A DNA stretch of 64,000 nucleotides from Clostridiales bacterium (GCA_020859985.1 JAJBVD010000027.1:15252-79251); one strand, 5' to 3'. Positions 1 to 10,063 are shown, counted from the stretch's first letter. Translations and numbers: made by a program. Notes: generated by a model not told the origin, from the letters alone.

Positions 1-352
1 TGTCGTACCGTTTACTTTCACCGTCGCTGTCGGTTTCTTCGCTGTCCCGTCATAAATATAGCTCGTAGCGGAAAGCGTGATCGTCGCTCCCGACACACTT
101 GCTGCGTTGATTGTAAAGGTCTTTGTCGCCGTACCGGTGTAATTCCCCTTGCCAGTAATAGTTACAGTCGCCGTTCCCACATTGGTGTTATTGCTGTAGG
201 ACACCGTGTAATCCGTGCCTGATGTCAGCGTCGTACCATTTACTTTCACTGTCGCTGTCGGTTTCTTCGCTGTCCCGTCATAAGTATAGCTCGTGGCAGA
301 CAGCGTCACCGTCGCTCCCGACACACTTGCTGTGCTAATGGTAAATGTTTTT
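1..352 (-). pseudogene. Continuation of the BspA tandem repeats in a shifted frame; gene runs off the window edge
   Basis: Reverse complement of 1-352 translates to the same repeat (...TFTISTASVSGATVTLSATSYTYDGTAKKPTATVKVNGT...) in a different frame from ORF 306..3479. Confidence 0.75.
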
Positions 353-1460
353 TCACGGTTCCTGTATAATTCCCGGTACCCGTAATCGTCACAGTCGCCG
401 TCCCTGCACTTGTGTTGTCAATATATGCAACCGTATAGTCCCCGTCTGTATCGCTTGTGCCCTGTGTCAGCGTTGTGCCGTCCACCTCTACCGTCACGGT
501 CGGCTCCTTTGCCGTCCCGTCATAGGTATAGCTTGTAGCGGAGAGTGTAACCGCCGCTCCCGACACACTTGCTGCGCTAATGGTAAATGTCTTTTCTACG
601 GTCCCCGTATAATTTCCGGTACCCGTGATCGTTACAGTCGCCGTTCCTGCACTTGTGTTGTCAGTATATGCAACCGTATAGTCCCCGTCTGTATCGCTTG
701 TACCCGGTGTCAGCACCGTGCTGTCTACCTCAACCGTCACGGTCGGTTCCTTTGCCGTCCCGTCATAGGTATAGCTTGTAGCGGAGAGTGTGACCGTCGC
801 GCCCGACACGCTCGCTGCACTAATGTTAAATGTCTTTTCTACCGTACCCGTATAATTTCCGATACCCGTGATCGTCACAGTCGCCGTACCCGCGCTTGTG
901 TTATCAGTATATGCAACCGCATAGTCCCCGTCTGTATCGCTTGTGCTCTGTGTCAGCACCGTGCCGTCCACCTCAACCGTCACAGTTGGCTCCTTTGCCA
1001 TCCCGTCATAAGTATAGCTCGTGGTGGACAGCGTCACATCGTCCTCCGTAATCTCAGCCAGATAGATATAGAAAGTCGCTGTTGTCGTACCCGAGTAATT
1101 TCCAATACCGGTAATGATAACTGTCGCTTCTCCCACTTCAATATTATCGCTGTAGGACACCGAATAATCCGTATTTTTCGTCAGCGTTGAGCCATTCAAT
1201 GTCACCGCCGACACGGTCGGAGTCTTTTTCTCCCCATCGTAAATGTAACTCGTATCAGAAAGCGTGACCGTCGCGTTCGACAAATCCGCCGCACTGATCG
1301 TATAGTACAACGGCCCGATACTCCCATAATAGCTGCCCGCACCGTCAATCGTCACGGATGCCGTCCCCGCATCCGTATTGTCGCTGTAGGAAAGCGTAAA
1401 GTCCGTATCCTGCACCAGTTCCGTATCACCGTCTGTCACGGTAACTGTCGGCTCAATCGC
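1..1460 (-). repeat. ~240-bp coding tandem repeats (about 80 aa each)
   Basis: Repeated 'ccgtcataggtatagcttgtagcggagagtgt...cccgacacacttgctgc' blocks. Confidence 0.85.
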
Positions 1461-3479
1461 CGTGCCGTCATAAGTATAGCCACTTTCTGTAATCGTATAG
1501 CTGCACGCGAAAAGCGCGTAATACAACACACTGGAAAAATAAGAATTGCCCGCGCCGACCGTTACCGCATACGTCTCATCATAGTCTGTCTGGGAACCTT
1601 CATAGTAAACCGCCGTCAACTTTTTGCAGCCGCTGAACGCATAGTCTTCCACCGCCGTCACACTTGTTGGGACTGTAATCGTCGTCAAATTGGTGCACCC
1701 ATAAAATCCGTACGTTCCTATCGTCGTCACGGTGGACGGAATGGTATACGATGTATCCGACTTTCCGATCGGATAAAGAAGCAGCGATGTCTGCTCTGCG
1801 TCAAACAGCACTCCGTCCTCCGCGGAGTAAGTCGTGTTCCCATCTGCAACGGTAAACGCCTCCAACTCACTGCAGCCGCCAAAAACAAGAGTACCAATGG
1901 ACACAACGTTTTTTCCGATAGTCACTGTTGCCAGAGACGTACATTTATAAAATGCGTAATCATCCACCGAAGTTACTCCGCTTCCGGTATCAACAGCCGT
2001 CAGAGCAGTACATCCGCGAAACGCCATATATCCGATAGATGTAACCGTACCCGGTATCTCAATATCCGCCAGACTGGTACAATATTCAAACGTATAATCC
2101 GGGATTTCTGTCATCCCGCTTCCAAAAGTAACGCTCGTCAATCCGGAACAGTCACAGAAAACCATCGTCCCCATCGAAGACACGCTGGAAGGAATCGTCA
2201 CGGAAGTCAGCCCCGAGCAGCCCTCAAAAGTAGATTCTCCAATGGTGGTCACGCTGGATGGAATCGTTACGGAAGTCAGATTCTCACAATAATAAAACGC
2301 ATATTCCTCAATCGTGGTTACGGTAGACGGAATGGTATAAGAAGTATCTGTTTTCCCGCATGGGTAAAGAAGCAGCGTCGTCTGCGCTTTGTCAAAAAGT
2401 ACCCCATCCTCAGAAGAATAATATGCATTATCCTCCGATACTGTAAAAGAGGAAAGGGCATAGCAGTCGCTGAAAGCAAGCCCATCGATCGATATCACAG
2501 CCGCTGAAATAGAAACAGACGTCAGACTGGTACAGTAATTAAATGCATCATATTCTATCGTTGTCACGCTGTCCGGTATCGTAATGGATGTCAGGCTGGT
2601 ACAGCAGCCAAACGTCATCGCAGCAATCGTCGTCAATGAAGAAGACAGCGTCACGCTGGAAAGGCTGGTGCAGTATACAAACGCATAAACATCAATAGTC
2701 GTCACACTGTCCGGTATTACAACAGAAGTCAGAGACGTACATTCGCCAAAGGAATAACCGCCAATATAGGTCACCGTATCCGGAATGCTCACAGATGTAA
2801 GCGCCGTACAGTTCATAAAAGCATAATCGCCAATGGACGTCACACCACTCTCGATCACAACAGATGTGATCGTAGTACAATAGCTGTACCACGGGGCATA
2901 TTTTGAGGACGATACCGAGTAGTCCGCCATATCGCCGCTTCCCGTGATCGTCAGCACGCCGTCGCTCAGCGTCCATTTCACAGCAGAAGTGTCACTGGAC
3001 GATCCGCATGTGCCGGAATAGCTGGCCGCCTCCTCATCTGATACAGCCGCTGTGCCATCCTCTGCATCGTCATCCAGACTCACGACTTCTTCGATGCTCT
3101 CAATCGAAATCCCTGTGTCGGTATCCGCGTCCTCATTTTCATCTGATATCGTAATCGCAATCTCAGAATCCGTATTTTCATCTTCGTCCACTGTCGCGGT
3201 CCCGCTATCCACAGTCTCATTCTCATCCGCTGATGCAATAGCCGTTTTCCCGTCTTCATCGTCTGCTGTCGTGTCTTCTGCATCCGTTTCAGCAGCTTCC
3301 TCCGTCATGTTCTCTGCATTCGCTTCAGCACTCTCTTCAGCCGCACTCTCCGCATCACCCGCCGCGCCGCAAAGCACAGCATCCGCCGGTGTCAATACAC
3401 ACAGCAGCAATGCCATCATCGCGGCAACCATCCGCTTCGTCTTAAAGTTTTTCATCATCGCTAATCGCTCCCGTTTCAA
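306..3479 (-). CDS. BspA-like leucine-rich-repeat (LRR_5) surface protein with C-terminal ~80-aa tandem repeats; reading frame broken near its 3' end
   Basis: Signal-peptide-like N-terminus, acidic linker, many 'SVTIPSSVTTIGxxAFxxCTSLTSV' LRR_5 repeats, then tandem 'TLSATSYTYDGTAKEPTVTV...NTSAGTATVTITGTGNYTGTVEKTFTISAASVSGA' repeats. Confidence 0.9.
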   Translation of the reverse strand: MKRERLAMMKNFKTKRMVAAMMALLLCVLTPADAVLCGAAGDAESAAEESAEANAENMTEEAAETDAEDTTADDEDGKTAIASADENETVDSGTATVDEDENTDSEIAITISDENEDADTDTGISIESIEEVVSLDDDAEDGTAAVSDEEAASYSGTCGSSSDTSAVKWTLSDGVLTITGSGDMADYSVSSSKYAPWYSYCTTITSVVIESGVTSIGDYAFMNCTALTSVSIPDTVTYIGGYSFGECTSLTSVVIPDSVTTIDVYAFVYCTSLSSVTLSSSLTTIAAMTFGCCTSLTSITIPDSVTTIEYDAFNYCTSLTSVSISAAVISIDGLAFSDCYALSSFTVSEDNAYYSSEDGVLFDKAQTTLLLYPCGKTDTSYTIPSTVTTIEEYAFYYCENLTSVTIPSSVTTIGESTFEGCSGLTSVTIPSSVSSMGTMVFCDCSGLTSVTFGSGMTEIPDYTFEYCTSLADIEIPGTVTSIGYMAFRGCTALTAVDTGSGVTSVDDYAFYKCTSLATVTIGKNVVSIGTLVFGGCSELEAFTVADGNTTYSAEDGVLFDAEQTSLLLYPIGKSDTSYTIPSTVTTIGTYGFYGCTNLTTITVPTSVTAVEDYAFSGCKKLTAVYYEGSQTDYDETYAVTVGAGNSYFSSVLYYALFACSYTITESGYTYDGTAIEPTVTVTDGDTELVQDTDFTLSYSDNTDAGTASVTIDGAGSYYGSIGPLYYTISAADLSNATVTLSDTSYIYDGEKKTPTVSAVTLNGSTLTKNTDYSVSYSDNIEVGEATVIITGIGNYSGTTTATFYIYLAEITEDDVTLSTTSYTYDGMAKEPTVTVEVDGTVLTQSTSDTDGDYAVAYTDNTSAGTATVTITGIGNYTGTVEKTFNISAASVSGATVTLSATSYTYDGTAKEPTVTVEVDSTVLTPGTSDTDGDYTVAYTDNTSAGTATVTITGTGNYTGTVEKTFTISAASVSGAAVTLSATSYTYDGTAKEPTVTVEVDGTTLTQGTSDTDGDYTVAYIDNTSAGTATVTITGTGNYTGTVKKHLPLAQQVCRERR

Positions 3480-3856
3480 ACCATCCGCCTTACAGTTCCC
3501 GTCTCAGCTCCTGTTAATTATAAACTATGTCAAAAACTTTTCCGTCTCATAACAACAACTCTCATTCATCTCCAAGGCTCTCAAAAGCCTTGAATTCAGC
3601 TAACTTCTCACAGCCATCTTACCACAGAGCCGCTGACAGGGCAACACGAAATCGTCATAAAAATTATGTAATTATTAAGTCTTTATCGGGAAACTGTAAT
3701 ATTTCTCCTTGTCTTGTAACATTTTTATTTTCCTTGACAATCCTCTTTTTTCTGTTAGACTGAACAGCGTGGCAGATAACACAGTTCCTATCCCACTTAC
3801 AGGAGCGCAGCTCAAATACAAGGCATAGAAAACCCGAGCGGTACACTCTGCCCGAT

Positions 3857-3899
3857 CCGTCTGTTCGAAACCATCCAGACGTAAAATAAAACTAAGGAG
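3857..3899 (+). promoter_or_regulatory. PreQ1-I riboswitch upstream of queT
   Basis: CGUCUG-UUCGAAACCAUC-CAGACG-UAAAAUAAAACUAAGGAG: 6-bp P1 stem, preQ1-I-like loop, and A-rich tail merging into the Shine-Dalgarno; start codon at 3910. Confidence 0.85.
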
Positions 3900-3909
3900 A
3901 GAATAAGAA

Positions 3910-4419
3910 ATGAAGAATCAAACACCCCAGTCACGGAGCGTTCTGTTCCTGACGCACGCGGCGCTCATTGCCGCACTCTACGTTGTGCTCACGTACATCG
4001 CGAATGCACTCGGTCTTGCAAATGGCAACATTCAGGTTCGCTTTTCCGAAGCACTCACCATCCTGCCATTTTTCACACCTGCCGCTATACCGGGGCTCTA
4101 CATCGGCTGCCTGCTTGCCAACATTCTGACTGGCTGTGCCCTGCCTGATATCATATTCGGGCCGGTCGCCACGCTGATCGGCGCGCTCGGCACCTATGCG
4201 CTGCGCCATCACAGTAAATGGCTCTCGCCAATCCCCCCTATCGTGGCAAATGCGATCGTTGTACCGCTTGTCCTGCTGTACGGCTACGGCATCCGGCCGC
4301 TGTGGTTTTCCTTTGTAACAGTGACTGCCGGCGAGGTTATATCCTGCGGCATCTTTGGCCTAATCCTGCTCGCCGCACTGTCCAAATACCGGACGCAGCT
4401 GTTCCCGGATCAGGTGTAA
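3910..4419 (+). CDS. queT: QueT family queuosine-precursor transporter
   Basis: 169-aa membrane protein with QueT-like sequence (ALYVVLTYIANALGLANGNIQVRFSEALTILPFFTPAAIPGLYIGCLLANI), preceded by a preQ1-I riboswitch. Confidence 0.9.
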   Translation: MKNQTPQSRSVLFLTHAALIAALYVVLTYIANALGLANGNIQVRFSEALTILPFFTPAAIPGLYIGCLLANILTGCALPDIIFGPVATLIGALGTYALRHHSKWLSPIPPIVANAIVVPLVLLYGYGIRPLWFSFVTVTAGEVISCGIFGLILLAALSKYRTQLFPDQV

Positions 4420-4542
4420 AACCGGCCAGAATGCAGTCTCAATATTTCACTTAAGATTTCTCAGACACAGATAAATCGAGTGAACCTTACAATCAGATGT
4501 GGAGGAAACAGCCCTGAGCATAACACCCAGGGCTGAAAATCC

Positions 4543-4569
4543 ATAACTGTTCAATATCCACAAAGTTAC
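4543..4569. repeat. 27-bp palindromic repeat variant (ATAACTGTTCAATATCCACAAAGTTAC)
   Basis: Aligns to the copy at 4613-4639. Confidence 0.55.
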
Positions 4570-4612
4570 ATATTTCTTACTGACTTTTAATCACAGGCAA
4601 TTTTGATATCTT

Positions 4613-4639
4613 GTAACTGTTCAGTACCTTCACAGTTAC
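4613..4639. repeat. 27-bp palindromic intergenic repeat, copy 1 (GTAACTGTTCAGTACCTTCACAGTTAC)
   Basis: Related 27-mers at 4543, 7445, 41419, 48562 and 51270; 8-bp inverted termini GTAACTGT/ACAGTTAC. Confidence 0.75.
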
Positions 4640-4642
4640 GAG

Positions 4643-4683
4643 GGGAAAGCCCATTCAGAATCGCTGCGCGATGGGGCTTTCCC
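4643..4683. terminator. Hairpin GGGAAAGCCC...GGGCTTTCCC (possible terminator or structured repeat)
   Basis: 10-bp perfect inverted repeat in intergenic DNA downstream of queT and of the minus-strand ATPase remnant. Confidence 0.4.
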
Positions 4684-4781
4684 TTACAAAATATACGTTT
4701 TCATACGTACTTCGCAGCAAGTGCGAAGTACTGTCCTGAATAGTTACGATATCTTCACTTTCTTTACACTTCTCCACGCAC

Positions 4782-5612
4782 TCAGTTTTTCAAACTCCCG
4801 ATCGGCACAACGCATACGCCATCCGGGCGACGATATGCGTAATCACCGGTACCCGTCAATACCATAAGAAAAGAAGGTACTCTCATCCTGTCCGTATCAA
4901 GCTTTGCTTCCATGGATTTCAGGCTCCTGGCTCCCTCCTCGATCAGTTTGTCCCCGCCGAGTTTGATTTCTATCAGGCCGTACCTGCCGTTTCGCAGGTG
5001 AACGACCGCATCACATTCCTGCCCTTCCTTGTCCCGGTAATGATATACTTCACCATTCAGAGCATCCGCAAAAACACGTAAATCCCGGATGCAAAGCGTT
5101 TCAAACAGGAACCCAAAAGTCTTCAGATCATTTAGGAGATCATTCGGTCCAATGCCCAGACCGGAATGGGTAATCTCCTTTGTGTCAGCAGGGACGGCCG
5201 AACCGGTAAGTATAATCAGACCGAGGCCATCTCGATAATCTACCTCAAAGCGAATGATATCCCAAAGCTTTGGAGCAAGCTGCCATTCATCAATAAGCCT
5301 GGGCACTGCACCGATTAAAAGTCTTTTGGGGCTTATCTCTGACATTGTAATATTCTGTTCCTTTTTTTCCGGGTCATCCATGTATAAAACGCTGGCAGCA
5401 ATCTGTTCAGCGGTGGTAGTTTTTCCGACGTTTGGCGTTATATTTTTCCGACGATTGGCGGAATCGACAAGACACGATGTGTACCAGTCAAGAAAAGCCG
5501 CCCCATCGGACGGCTTTTCATCATATTCTTTTACAACCGGTTTTGCACAAAATCTTAATACGCATTTCTCCTTTTGGGGCGTTTTTCTCAGGCTTCCCCG
5601 TAACTGCCCCAA
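4782..5612 (-). pseudogene. Decayed AAA/DUF4143-type ATPase (N-terminally and internally deleted)
   Basis: Walker A partly lost ('NVGKTTTAEQIAASVLYMDD'), 'LIDEWQLAPKLWDIIRFEVDYR', 'LTGSAVPADTKEITHSG' jumps straight to 'DLKTFGFLFETLCIRDLRVFADALNGEVYHYRDKEGQECDAVV'; middle region missing. Confidence 0.7.
5492..5519 (-). terminator. Rho-independent terminator of the AGCS symporter gene
   Basis: GAAAAGCCG-tccgatggggc-CGGCTTTTC on the minus strand, ~100 nt past the symporter stop. Confidence 0.65.
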
Positions 5613-5616
5613 ATAG

Positions 5617-7119
5617 TTACTCTCCCTCTCTTTTAAGCTTCTCTTCCTGCTCTTTCTGGATATCCGGGAACGCAGAGAGCATCGGCTTTTCGTCTTTTCC
5701 TCTCAGTACACGATCCACATAGTTCTGTGTGATCTTGTATACCTGCGGAGAGAGCACCAGCACGCCGATCAGGTTCGGGATCATCATCAGTCCATTGAAA
5801 GTATCCGCCAGATCCCAGGCAAGGTTGTCGCTCATGACCGCACCGCCGAAGATCGCAATCACGAAGATGACACGGTATACGATGGTATATTTCTCACCGA
5901 AGAGGAACTCACAGGCTTTCGTGCCATAATGACTCCAGCCGAGGACTGTCGAGAACGCGAACAGCATGATCGCGATCGCCACGAACGCAGCGCCGATCTG
6001 ACCAAAATGCATCGAGAATACCTGAGAAACAATATTTGCCTTTGTTAAAGCAACTCCCGCATACTCCGCCACGGTCTCGCCTGTCTCCAGGTCTACCAGA
6101 CCGGAAGAAAGCACCGCGAACGCGGTCAGTGTACATACGATAATGGTATCCGCAAACACCTCGAAGATGCCCCACATACCTTGACGAACCGGCTCGCTGA
6201 CGTTGGAGTTCGAGTGAACCATAACGGAGGAGCCAAGACCAGCCTCATTCGAGAATACGCCGCGCTTCATGCCCTGCTCGATCGCCAGCTTGATGCCGTA
6301 GCCGATCACGCCGCCGCCGGCTGCTTTCAGTGCGAACGCCCCTTTAAAAATGGCTGAAAATACTGCGCCAACCTGCGAAATATTGGTAAAGAAGATCACA
6401 ACCGTACCGACTATGTAAAGAATCACCATGAACGGCACGATCTTCTCAGTCACCGATGCGATACGCTTCAGGCCGCCGACGATCACAAGGCCTGCCAGAA
6501 CGAGAACCACGATACCGGTCACCCATGTCGGCACACCGAATACGGATTCCATGTTGCCGGAGATCGAGTTCACCTGCGTCATGTTGCCGATACCAAACGA
6601 CGCCAGGAAGCAGAAAATCGAGAACAGGACAGCCAGCACCGCGCCGATGCCCTTACAGCCTTTCTTCGCGCCAAGGCCGTCTCTTAAGTAGTACATCGCA
6701 CCGCCGGACCACTCGCCTGCGCTGTTCTTTCTGCGGTAATAGATACCGAGTACGTTCTCAGAATAGTTCGTCATCATGCCAAAGAAAGCGATGATCCACA
6801 TCCAGAACACCGCGCCCGGGCCGCCGACGATGATCGCGCCCGCCACGCCGACGATATTACCGGTACCGACCGTCGCCGCCAACGCCGTACACAGCGACTG
6901 GAACTGGGAAATAGACTTATCCTTTGTATGACCGGTCACATCCTTATCACTGAAAATTGCGCCGATCGTATTCTTCATCCAGTGCCCGATATGGCTGATC
7001 TGGAAAAACTTCGTGAGACAGGTCATCAGCACGCCGACGAACGCCAGAAGAATCAGCGCGGGCCAGCCCCAGACGATGCCGTTTACGACATCATTTACAC
7101 TTTTTACAACTTGCAGCAT
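5617..7119 (-). CDS. Sodium:alanine/glycine symporter family (AGCS) protein
   Basis: Motifs TALAATVGTGNIVGVAGAIIVGGPGAVFWMWI, SNEAGLGSS, SAFAVLSSGLVDLETG; start assigned at MLQVVKSV. Confidence 0.92.
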   Translation of the reverse strand: MLQVVKSVNDVVNGIVWGWPALILLAFVGVLMTCLTKFFQISHIGHWMKNTIGAIFSDKDVTGHTKDKSISQFQSLCTALAATVGTGNIVGVAGAIIVGGPGAVFWMWIIAFFGMMTNYSENVLGIYYRRKNSAGEWSGGAMYYLRDGLGAKKGCKGIGAVLAVLFSIFCFLASFGIGNMTQVNSISGNMESVFGVPTWVTGIVVLVLAGLVIVGGLKRIASVTEKIVPFMVILYIVGTVVIFFTNISQVGAVFSAIFKGAFALKAAGGGVIGYGIKLAIEQGMKRGVFSNEAGLGSSVMVHSNSNVSEPVRQGMWGIFEVFADTIIVCTLTAFAVLSSGLVDLETGETVAEYAGVALTKANIVSQVFSMHFGQIGAAFVAIAIMLFAFSTVLGWSHYGTKACEFLFGEKYTIVYRVIFVIAIFGGAVMSDNLAWDLADTFNGLMMIPNLIGVLVLSPQVYKITQNYVDRVLRGKDEKPMLSAFPDIQKEQEEKLKREGE

Positions 7120-7444
7120 AATTTCTTCCTCCTCAAACATTTTCCAAAACGTAAAAAGCGCAGGTGAAAATCTGAACAATCAGTCTTCACCTGCGAAGCA
7201 ATCATCCTTAGCTCTGTTACGTTTCAAAATTTATTTCATACTATCACATAATTTTCCGTTTGTAAAGGCGCTTATTTTGCAAAAATCGACATTTTTTTGC
7301 CGGAATTTGTTTGATGGCAAAATAATTTTTCCGATTTTGTGCTGCAGCCGAGATTATTTCACCTTTTCTTTTCGATGCTGTTCTGAACTGTTCTTTATAT
7401 TTTACGATTGTATGCATGAAAATTCCATGATAGAATGAGAACAT

Positions 7445-7471
7445 GTGATTGTTCCGTACCTTCACAGTTAT
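7445..7471. repeat. 27-bp palindromic repeat copy (GTGATTGTTCCGTACCTTCACAGTTAT)
   Basis: Aligns to the copy at 4613-4639. Confidence 0.65.
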
Positions 7472-7536
7472 GAAAATACTTATTGGATCAACCGATTCAC
7501 GTAACAACAAAAAACAGGAGCATAAGGAGAAAAGCT

Positions 7537-9708
7537 ATGAATTTTATCAATGACAACGGCGCACTCATTGCACGGCGGCTGGGAGAGACGCTGCGTATCG
7601 AGGCATGGGGGAAAGATTCTCTGCGGGTGCGCGCCACAATGTGCCCGGAGATTTTAGATCAGAACTGGGCGCTGACGGAGATTCCGCCTCAGGCTGAAGC
7701 AAAAGTGGAAATCTTCGCCCCCGGCGAATGGACCGGGATCGTCGATTCTGAAGCGAATCTGGGTGAAAAAGGCTACGCCGTGATCACAAATGGACGTGTG
7801 AAAGCCATCGTTAACTGGACGGGAGTGATTACTTATTACAAAGATGATGTCCTTTTTTTGCGCGAATACAGCCGCAATTACGACGGCACAATTTCCCGCG
7901 AAAGCCGCTGTCTGAAAATCGTCAGCCGTGAGTGGAAGGGCGTCATGGGCGGTGATTATTACAATCTGAACATGAAGTTTGAGAGCAATGAGGGGGAAAA
8001 GCTGTTCGGTATGGGACAATATCAGCAGCCCTGGCTCGACCATAAGGGGAGCGTGCTAGAGCTCGCGCAGCGGAATTCACAGATCTCTGTACCGTTCGCT
8101 GTTTCCTCGCTGGGGTACGGTTTCCTCTGGAACAATCCGGCCGTCGGCCGCGTGACTTTCGGCAAAAACTATACGGAATGGATTGCCTCCTCGACAAAGC
8201 AGATGGACTACTGGATCACAGTGGCAGACACACCGAAGGAAATCCTGGCTTCCTATACGGCAGTGACCGGGCACGCACCGATGTTTCCGGAAGACCGCAT
8301 GGGACTGTGGCAATGCAAGCTGCGCTACCGCACGCAGGCGGAGGTGCTAGAAGTCGCTCACAGATATCAAGAAGAAGGCATCCACATTGACCAGATTGTG
8401 ATTGATTTCTTCCACTGGACCGTACAGGGCGACTGGAAGTTTGATAAGACCTACTGGCCGGATCCGAAAGCCATGGTGGACGAGCTGCACTCGATGGGCA
8501 TCAAGGTCATCGTCTCTGTCTGGCCGTCCGTAGACCGTCGAAGTGAGAATTTCGAACCGATGTACGAGCAGGGGCTTCTGATGAAGACGGACCGCGGCGA
8601 ACCGCAGACCTACGATTATCAGGGTGACTGCGTGGAGATCGACCCGTTTAACCCGCGGACTGCCGAATACGTCTGGAATATCTGCAAAAAGAATTATTAT
8701 GACTACGGCATCGACGCGTTCTGGCTGGACAATTCCGAGCCGGATCTGGGCGTCTATGATTTCGACAACTACCGCTACTACGCGGGGCCGGCGCTCTCCT
8801 GCAGCAATATGTACCCGCAGATGTACAGCCGGATCTTCTACGATAATATGAGTAAACTATATGAGGAAAAATTGTCTTCCTGCTCTGACAGTGCGGCAGA
8901 CAGTTCCTGCGCCGAGACTGCGGCAGCTACTGTCCACACCGGAGAAAACACCGCGTGCCCGAAATCCTGCGCTAGGGAAGAATCTGCGTCTGACGCATGC
9001 AACGGCATCGTTAATCTCCTCCGCTGCGGCTGGGCCGGAAGCCAGAAATACGGCAACGTCATCTGGTCCGGCGACGTACCCAGCACATTCGAGGCGTTCC
9101 GCGATCAGCTGCAGGCCGGCCTGAACATGGGTCTCGCGGGCATCCCGTGGTGGACCACCGACATCGGCGGCTTCATGACCGACGATGTAAACGACCCGGA
9201 TTTCCGCCAGCTTCTGATCCGCTGGTATCAGTTCGCCGTCTACTCGGCAGTGCTGCGGATGCATGGCGACCGCGGTCCTTACGACATCCCGCCGCTCGAC
9301 GACCGTGACTGGGGCGGCGGCTATCTGCACACCGGCCAGCCGAACGAGCTGTGGAGCTACGGCGAGGAAAACTACCGCATCATGCGCAGCTATTACGATG
9401 TACGGATTTCCATGCACGACTACATCCGTGACCTCTACAGGGAAGCGCACGAGAACGGCTCCCCGCTGATCCGCACGATGTTCTACGAGTTCCCGAACGA
9501 TGCAAAATGCTGGGAGCTCACCGACCAGTACATGTTCGGCAGCAACTATCTGGTTGCTCCAATCCTGTATCTGAACCAGTTTTCCCGCAGCGTCTATCTG
9601 CCGGAAGGCAGCTGGAAGCTGACAAGCACCGGAGAAGTATTTGATGGCGGTCAGACCGTGACGGTCGATGCGCCGATCGAGTATATGCCGGTGTTTGAAC
9701 GACTGTAA
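7537..9708 (+). CDS. Glycoside hydrolase family 31 (alpha-xylosidase/alpha-glucosidase-like)
   Basis: GH31 motifs 'FWLDNSEPD', 'IVIDFFHW', 'WWTTDIGGF', 'LRMHGDRGPYD'; start at MNFINDNGALIARRLG. Confidence 0.92.
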   Translation: MNFINDNGALIARRLGETLRIEAWGKDSLRVRATMCPEILDQNWALTEIPPQAEAKVEIFAPGEWTGIVDSEANLGEKGYAVITNGRVKAIVNWTGVITYYKDDVLFLREYSRNYDGTISRESRCLKIVSREWKGVMGGDYYNLNMKFESNEGEKLFGMGQYQQPWLDHKGSVLELAQRNSQISVPFAVSSLGYGFLWNNPAVGRVTFGKNYTEWIASSTKQMDYWITVADTPKEILASYTAVTGHAPMFPEDRMGLWQCKLRYRTQAEVLEVAHRYQEEGIHIDQIVIDFFHWTVQGDWKFDKTYWPDPKAMVDELHSMGIKVIVSVWPSVDRRSENFEPMYEQGLLMKTDRGEPQTYDYQGDCVEIDPFNPRTAEYVWNICKKNYYDYGIDAFWLDNSEPDLGVYDFDNYRYYAGPALSCSNMYPQMYSRIFYDNMSKLYEEKLSSCSDSAADSSCAETAAATVHTGENTACPKSCAREESASDACNGIVNLLRCGWAGSQKYGNVIWSGDVPSTFEAFRDQLQAGLNMGLAGIPWWTTDIGGFMTDDVNDPDFRQLLIRWYQFAVYSAVLRMHGDRGPYDIPPLDDRDWGGGYLHTGQPNELWSYGEENYRIMRSYYDVRISMHDYIRDLYREAHENGSPLIRTMFYEFPNDAKCWELTDQYMFGSNYLVAPILYLNQFSRSVYLPEGSWKLTSTGEVFDGGQTVTVDAPIEYMPVFERL

Positions 9709-9733
9709 TAAATGATGATATTTCGAAAATTCG

Positions 9734-9792
9734 GCTGGGTTTTGTCGCTGCGTTGCTCAAAATGAAGCCTAAAGCAATCGAGGAAACCCAGC
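9734..9792. terminator. Hairpin/terminator-like inverted repeat GCTGGGTTT...AAACCCAGC
   Basis: Inverted repeat downstream of the GH31 gene. Confidence 0.45.
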
Positions 9793-10063
9793 TCATACCG
9801 ACGTTTCTGTCACATACAGGCGAAGAGGGTAAGCTTTAATGAAACTACAGTACCATTCTTTCAATGAAGCAGGTATGATGTCTTTGATCATTTGCTTATA
9901 AAGTAACGCAAAGCGGCCGAATGGACAAATGAAAAAGTGGATCAGGGCATCTTGGAAAAGCTGATATCCCGCAGCAGCCTCTTCCGCTACAGCCATAAAT
10001 ATTTGTATCGTTTGCCAAAAACGAATTTGCCGAAGGATGTATGAACACCGCAGGCAAAGCAGG

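Noticed and set aside
345-1190. 281-aa plus-strand ORF with regular Cys/Arg-rich repeats
   Set aside because: Antisense to the BspA tandem repeats; its periodicity is fully explained by the coding repeats on the other strand.
1-1460. Possible CRISPR-like repeat array
   Set aside because: Repeat period ~240 bp and continuous coding sequence; no short repeats with unique spacers. No CRISPR array seen elsewhere in the window.
3052-3552. Ser/Ala-rich plus-strand ORF
   Set aside because: Antisense of the acidic linker and signal peptide of the BspA-like protein; composition artefact.
8857-9450. 197-aa minus-strand ORF
   Set aside because: Lies entirely antisense to GH31 coding sequence with no recognisable motif; GC-rich codon mirror effect.
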